This document shows, one piece after another, positions 60,021 through 64,000 of a DNA stretch of 64,000 nt. Under the pieces are notes generated by a model. The model was not told the origin of the DNA. It did not search any database and saw only the letters and a program-made list of their open reading frames with translations. The DNA is taken from NCBI RefSeq assembly GCF_014269205.2, contig NZ_JABWRY020000001.1, positions 1,798,001-1,862,000 on the forward strand. The letters run 5' to 3'. This stretch comes from Pseudomonas kermanshahensis. GTDB taxonomy: Bacteria > Pseudomonadota > Gammaproteobacteria > Pseudomonadales > Pseudomonadaceae. Within the stretch, counting starts at the first letter, position 1, and each line of letters starts with the position of its first letter. The translations under genes were made by a program, and so were the position numbers.

Positions 60021-60417
60021 GGGGCGATGCAGTCAAACGGAAGGGTGGCAACTGTGTGTGGGTTGACAGACCGAGGGTACTGAGAGTCCCGGCGCACACA
60101 AAGGTGCCCCACGCACAGCTGCCATAACTGGCATTGCACATGCACTCAGTGACCCACGGTCTGTCAAAACCGTATCGCCGATTGGCAGCGACAGGCCGAG
60201 ACTATGACTCACGTTTTGCGTGCGCAACGAAAAACAGGCGTCGCGAGTATCTTTGGGAAATGCCCTACAAGAAAGGGGCTAAATCTGATTTTTCAGCGGT
60301 TAGGCGTAACTACATGTATCGCGCTCACCGCACAGGGAAACGTAACTCCATGTGAGTGCACGGATATTCAGAATTAGTTTAAAGTTCGCGCCTCTACCAT
60401 CTCAAAGGACTGAATTT
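60021..60417. other. Gene-free stretch after the transposase relic
   Basis: No supported gene. Short open frames lack ribosome sites. GGTTGACAGACCG and CGGTCTGTCAAAACCG form an imperfect inverted pair (60060-60175), which may be an end of the lost insertion sequence. Confidence 0.4.
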
Positions 60418-60855
60418 GTGGTAAGTCAAAATGCCATCACCTGCCCACACTGTCAGGGTCAAAACGTACAGCTTCTTTCTGTCATTCATGCCGCCGGAAC
60501 CTCTCATTTCCAAGCCACTCATGAGGCGCACTCAGGGTTCGGGCCGCGTGTAACGGTTGAAACAACCGGGCGCCAGCAGACTAATCTGAGCGCTAGCGTC
60601 GCACCTCCAGGCGCTAAACGTCTGCGTGGCCCGATAGTGCTTACAGTGGTGGGGGGCATCATCCTCTACGATGGGCTTAAATTGTCCTGGGAAGTGGACT
60701 GGACCAGGTTCTTCATTGGTGTCACGTTCATCACCATCGGTGTGATCGGATTTGTGCGGCACTGGCGGCACAACGTTGTGCAATATGATCAGTACGAAGA
60801 GTGGCGTCGTACCTGGCTGTGCCATGCCTGCAACATGAGATTCCAACCTTCCTAA
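60418..60855 (+). CDS. Zinc-ribbon membrane protein (145 aa)
   Basis: GTG start at 60418, eight bases after AAAGGA; an ATG at 60352 has no site. The N-terminal CPHC (about residues 9-12) and C-terminal CHAC (about 137-140) could together form a zinc ribbon, and two membrane segments lie between them (about 75-92, 97-115). No function known. Its end overlaps the open frame that leads into the gabT remnant. Confidence 0.65.
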   Translation: MVSQNAITCPHCQGQNVQLLSVIHAAGTSHFQATHEAHSGFGPRVTVETTGRQQTNLSASVAPPGAKRLRGPIVLTVVGGIILYDGLKLSWEVDWTRFFIGVTFITIGVIGFVRHWRHNVVQYDQYEEWRRTWLCHACNMRFQPS

Positions 60856-60962
60856 CGTACACCTCAATAGTCGTTAGAGCCCGCCTAGTGCGTAATGCTG
60901 TTCACTTAAGTTATTCATCGCCCTTAGTGGGGTCGCTTTGCGGCCCATCGCGACACAAGGCA

Positions 60963-61991
60963 CCCTATGTAGAGCTCTGTGAGCGGCTCAACAAACTGGT
61001 GCCTGGTGACTTCGCCAAGAAGACGCTGCTAGTCACCACGGGTGCAGAGGCGGTTGAAAACGCGCTGAATATCGCCCGAGCGGCGACGGGGCGGACCGGG
61101 GTCATCGCGTTTACCGGCGGTTATCACGGCCGGACCATGATGACCCTGTCGTTGACCGGCAAAGTGGTTCCTTATTCTGCCGGGCTCGGCCTGATGCCTG
61201 GGAACGTCTACAGGGCGCAGTACCCCAACGAGCTGCAGGGCGTGAGCAGCGACGACGCCATCGCCAGCGTCGAGCGCATTTTCAAGAACGATGCCGCGCC
61301 CCAGGATATCGCGGCCATCATCCTCGAGCCGGTGCAGGGTGAGGGCGGATTCCATGTAGCGCCCAAGGACTTCATGCTGCGCCTGCGCAAGCTGTGCGAC
61401 GAGCACGGCATCAAGTTGATCGCCGACGAGGTCCAGACCGGCGCTGGCCGTACCGGTACCTTCTTTGCGATGGAGCAGATGGGCGTTCACGCAGACTTGA
61501 CCACGTTCGCCAAATCCATCGCTGGCAGGTTCCCGCTGGCCGGCGTGACCGGGCATGCCGAACTGATGGACAGCGTCGCGCCAGGTGGCTTGGGTGGGAC
61601 CTACGCAGGTAACCCGCTGTCGTGTGTCGCCGCACTCGCTGTTCTCGATGTGTTCGAGGAAGAGAAGTTGCTCGACCGTGCCAAAGCGGTGGGCGAGTTG
61701 CTGGTCGCTGGGTTGAAGGATATCCAGTCACGTCACGCCACCCTGGGGCATATTCGCCAGCTGGGTGCGATGGTTGCCGTCGAACTGTTCGAAGGCGGCG
61801 ATATCCACAAGCCTGCCAGCGCACTGGCCGCTCAAGTGGTCGCCAAGGCACTCGACAAGAACCTAATTCTGCTGTCGTGTGGCACCAACGCCAATGTGCT
61901 GCGAATTCTCGTGCCGCTGACGGCTTCGGACGAGCAGTTGCAGCGCGGCCTGGCGATCATCAACGACTGTTTTGAAGAGTTGGCCGGTTAA
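60963..61991 (+). pseudogene. gabT: 4-aminobutyrate transaminase, 5' truncated
   Basis: From PYVELCERLNKLVPGDF to the stop the sequence follows Pseudomonas GabT closely (family length about 425), but the first 85 or so residues are missing and replaced by unrelated sequence. The PLP lysine is kept (TTFAKSIAG), as are GGYHGRTMM and ADEVQTGAGRTG. The frame is open back to 60801 inside another gene, so a chimaeric product is possible, but loss of the N-terminus should destroy the active site. Confidence 0.82.
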
Positions 61992-62401
61992 GCCTGGGCT
62001 TGAGCATCAACTAACGTGTGAGCCGGGGGCAGGGGCTGTGGATATTTGCAGTGCTCCCGCGTTCAACCTGAGCGATATGCTGCGGCCAGTCCGATGGTGG
62101 GGGTTCGCAGCAGGTAGCAAAGCGCTTGCTTAGGGCGGGTGGGATTCAGACGGCATCCCTTGGTCAGGATGGAATCTCACCGAAGCGAGCGAACCCTCAT
62201 CTGCCCATTTGGGGACAGCAATCTGAAGCCCGTGGATTGCTGTCCCCTTTTTTGTTCTTCGCCGATGGTCGTGCGGAGAACAATTGGGCTTGCAGTGGCC
62301 ATGCGGGCCTCTTCGCGGGTGTATCGCATCAACTGACTGGCATTGGGGCTTGTCCGCTACCACGGGGTTGGTGTTGCCCGTCGGGAAACACCTTGTCAGC
62401 G
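61992..62401. other. Intergenic region between converging genes
   Basis: 410 bp without a supported gene. It holds one strong hairpin terminator (62211-62253). Confidence 0.6.
62211..62253 (+). terminator. Strong terminator after gabT
   Basis: 13-bp perfect stem (62211-62223 with 62235-62247), 11-nt loop, six T. Placed between converging genes. Confidence 0.87.
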
Positions 62402-64000
62402 TCATGGATGGAACGGTGTTGCCTGAAGGATCTCGATGACCATCGGCCGATCACTCGGCGCATCGCTGAGCAACCGCGCGAGGTGCTGAAAGTCGACGGC
62501 ACGTTCAGCAACGCAGCCAAAGCCACGCGCAATGGTGATGAAGTCAGGGGTGTAGATGTCCACGCCGATGGGCTGTATGTCTCGGCGCTCCATGTAATGC
62601 TTGATTTCCCCATAGCCGTAGTTGTTCCACAGCAGCACCACGATCCCAATCCGTGCCTCTACGGCGCTGGCGAGCTCAGGAAGGGTGAATTGCAGCCCAC
62701 CGTCGCCGATCAAGCAGATTACCGGCGAGGTCGGGTCGGCAAGCCGGGCACCCATCGCTGCGGGCAAGCCGTAGCCCAGCGTGCCGAACCCGGTGGTGGA
62801 GTTGAACCAACGCCGGCTGCCTTTGGTGTTTACCAGGTGGTTGCCGGTATACACCGTCTGTGTGGAATCACCGACAAAGCGTGCCGACGGCAACACCTCG
62901 AGCACAGTGTCGAACAGCTGGCGGTAATTGCTCCAGGATTGTTGTTCAGCGTCCAGCTCGCGGCGTACCTCAGCGGTGCGCGATGCGCCGGCTCGCTCGG
63001 TGTTCAGTTGCCGATGCTCAAGCGCCCCGAGCATCCCCTCGATGGCCGCGGCTGCATCGGAACGAATGGCCAGGGTTGGGGTATGGTTACGCATCAGTTG
63101 CTCGGCATCGATATCAATGCGGATCAACTGGCCGTCAATGCAAAAGTTCTGGTCGAACACGATGTCGTGATCGGTTTCGCCCAGCTCGGTGCCGATCGCC
63201 AGCACCACGTCGGCGTCCTTGACCAGACGCCGTACCGGATCGAACGAGTGGTTGCTGCCCAGCAGCAGCGGATGGTTCGCGGCGAGCAACCCTTTGGCGT
63301 TGATGGTCAGTGCCGTTGGCGCGTCCAGCCTTTGCGCCAGTGCTTGCACCTGATCGTGCGCACCAACGCAACCTCCGCCGATCAGCAGTACCGGGCGCGC
63401 GGCGCTACTGAGCAGTGTTGCCGCATGTTCGAGCACCGCGGCACTGGCCGTGGGGCGCTCTATCACGACCCGTGGGCGCACCGTCAGGTGCTCGGCGCAG
63501 GCGGTGATGATGTCCAGCGGCAGTTCGATATGCACCGGGCGCGGGCGCTCACTGTCGAACACGGCGAACGCTCGCGCCAAAACAGCCGGCAATTCCTCGA
63601 CACTGAGCAGGGTGTGGCTGAACGCCGTGACGCCTGCACTCATGCCTCTCTGATCGGGCAGCTCATGCAGGTAGCCATTGCCGTGAGCGAGGCGGGCACG
63701 TTCGTTCACACTGGAAATGACCAACATCGGAATCGAGTCCGCGTAGGCTTGGCCCATCGCCGTGAGAATGTTGGTCATGCCGGGGCCGGTGATGATGAAA
63801 CAGACGCCAGGCTTGCCCAGCACGCGGGCGTAGCCGTCTGCCATGAAGCCTGCGCCCTGCTCGTGGCGTGGCGTGATGTGGCGTATTTGCGTCGAGGGCA
63901 GTCCGCGATAAAGCTCGACGGTGTGCACGCCTGGGATGCCAAAGACGGTGTCGACGCCCCACGCTTCAAGTTGTTTGACGAGAAATTCACCACAGGTGGT
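62402..64000 (-). CDS. ThDP-dependent decarboxylase, probably 5-guanidino-2-oxopentanoate type (partial)
   Basis: The frame stays open to the window end, so the start lies beyond 64000; 533 codons are visible, near full length. The ThDP glutamate is in TPRHEQGAGFMADGY, and the GDG..NN cofactor motif is GDGGLQFTLPELASAV to WNNYGYGE. The start VFGIPGVHTVELYRGL is typical of enzymes annotated as 5-guanidino-2-oxopentanoate decarboxylase (AruI-like), which act on 2-ketoarginine. Acetolactate synthase is the alternative; no small subunit is seen. A gabT neighbour would fit arginine breakdown through GABA. Confidence 0.82.
   Translation of the reverse strand, partial: TTCGEFLVKQLEAWGVDTVFGIPGVHTVELYRGLPSTQIRHITPRHEQGAGFMADGYARVLGKPGVCFIITGPGMTNILTAMGQAYADSIPMLVISSVNERARLAHGNGYLHELPDQRGMSAGVTAFSHTLLSVEELPAVLARAFAVFDSERPRPVHIELPLDIITACAEHLTVRPRVVIERPTASAAVLEHAATLLSSAARPVLLIGGGCVGAHDQVQALAQRLDAPTALTINAKGLLAANHPLLLGSNHSFDPVRRLVKDADVVLAIGTELGETDHDIVFDQNFCIDGQLIRIDIDAEQLMRNHTPTLAIRSDAAAAIEGMLGALEHRQLNTERAGASRTAEVRRELDAEQQSWSNYRQLFDTVLEVLPSARFVGDSTQTVYTGNHLVNTKGSRRWFNSTTGFGTLGYGLPAAMGARLADPTSPVICLIGDGGLQFTLPELASAVEARIGIVVLLWNNYGYGEIKHYMERRDIQPIGVDIYTPDFITIARGFGCVAERAVDFQHLARLLSDAPSDRPMVIEILQATPFHP

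Noticed and set aside
60801-60962. Alternative start giving a 396-residue GabT
   Set aside because: The added residues are unlike GabT and lie inside the end of another gene; the N-terminal domain is missing either way.

Overview
The window is a piece of a Pseudomonas chromosome, most likely of the P. putida group. The evidence is the gene order infC-rpmI-rplT-pheS-pheT-ihfA-merR-tRNA-Pro, the close match of these proteins to pseudomonad forms, and high G+C codon use. These core genes fill bases 1-5124.

A lambda-like siphovirus prophage of about 51.5 kb fills 5077-56620. It sits in the 3' end of tRNA-Pro(GGG) and is bounded by a 52-bp direct repeat (5077-5128 and 56569-56620). No intact integrase was found anywhere inside it. 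From left to right it holds: (i) a mostly leftward early block, 5.4-18.8 kb, with small accessory genes, a repeat-rich C5-cytosine methyltransferase, a YqaJ-type exonuclease, an ERF annealing protein and many small overlapping genes; (ii) an immunity region, 18.8-22.3 kb, with a cI-type repressor, a Cro-like protein, a leftward promoter pL, a rightward promoter pR and five copies of one 13-bp operator; (iii) a rightward block, 22.4-28.2 kb, with Rha-like, O-like and P-like replication proteins, NinB and NinG; (iv) a tRNA-Gly-like gene, two holin-like genes and a metallopeptidase, then terminase, portal, head, connector, tail, tape-measure, tail-tip and tail-fibre genes, 28.5-53.5 kb; (v) a right end with endolysin, nested Rz/Rz1 spanins and accessory genes.

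Single genes unlike their neighbours (morons) interrupt the structural operon at several junctions: a membrane protein at 34.7 kb, a KilA-N protein at 39.5 kb, an Imm-like superinfection-immunity protein at 42.2 kb, and opposite-strand genes at 46.2 and 54.5 kb. A low-G+C gene of unknown function lies beside the repressor at 19.6-20.5 kb. These are the best candidates for exclusion or defence functions. A small coiled-coil gene at the right end has a consensus LexA box just upstream.

Right of the second repeat lies the debris of a second prophage that used the same tRNA site (56621-58803): an integrase C-terminus, a copy of a phage intergenic motif, a head-morphogenesis C-terminus and a short coiled-coil fragment, together with one intact secreted-protein gene. 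Then come a tandem pair of LprI-like secreted proteins, a relic of an IS630-type transposase, a zinc-ribbon membrane protein and a gabT gene that has lost its 5' end. The window closes with a leftward ThDP-dependent decarboxylase, probably of the 2-ketoarginine type, that runs off the end. gabT and this enzyme would fit the arginine transaminase route to GABA and succinate.
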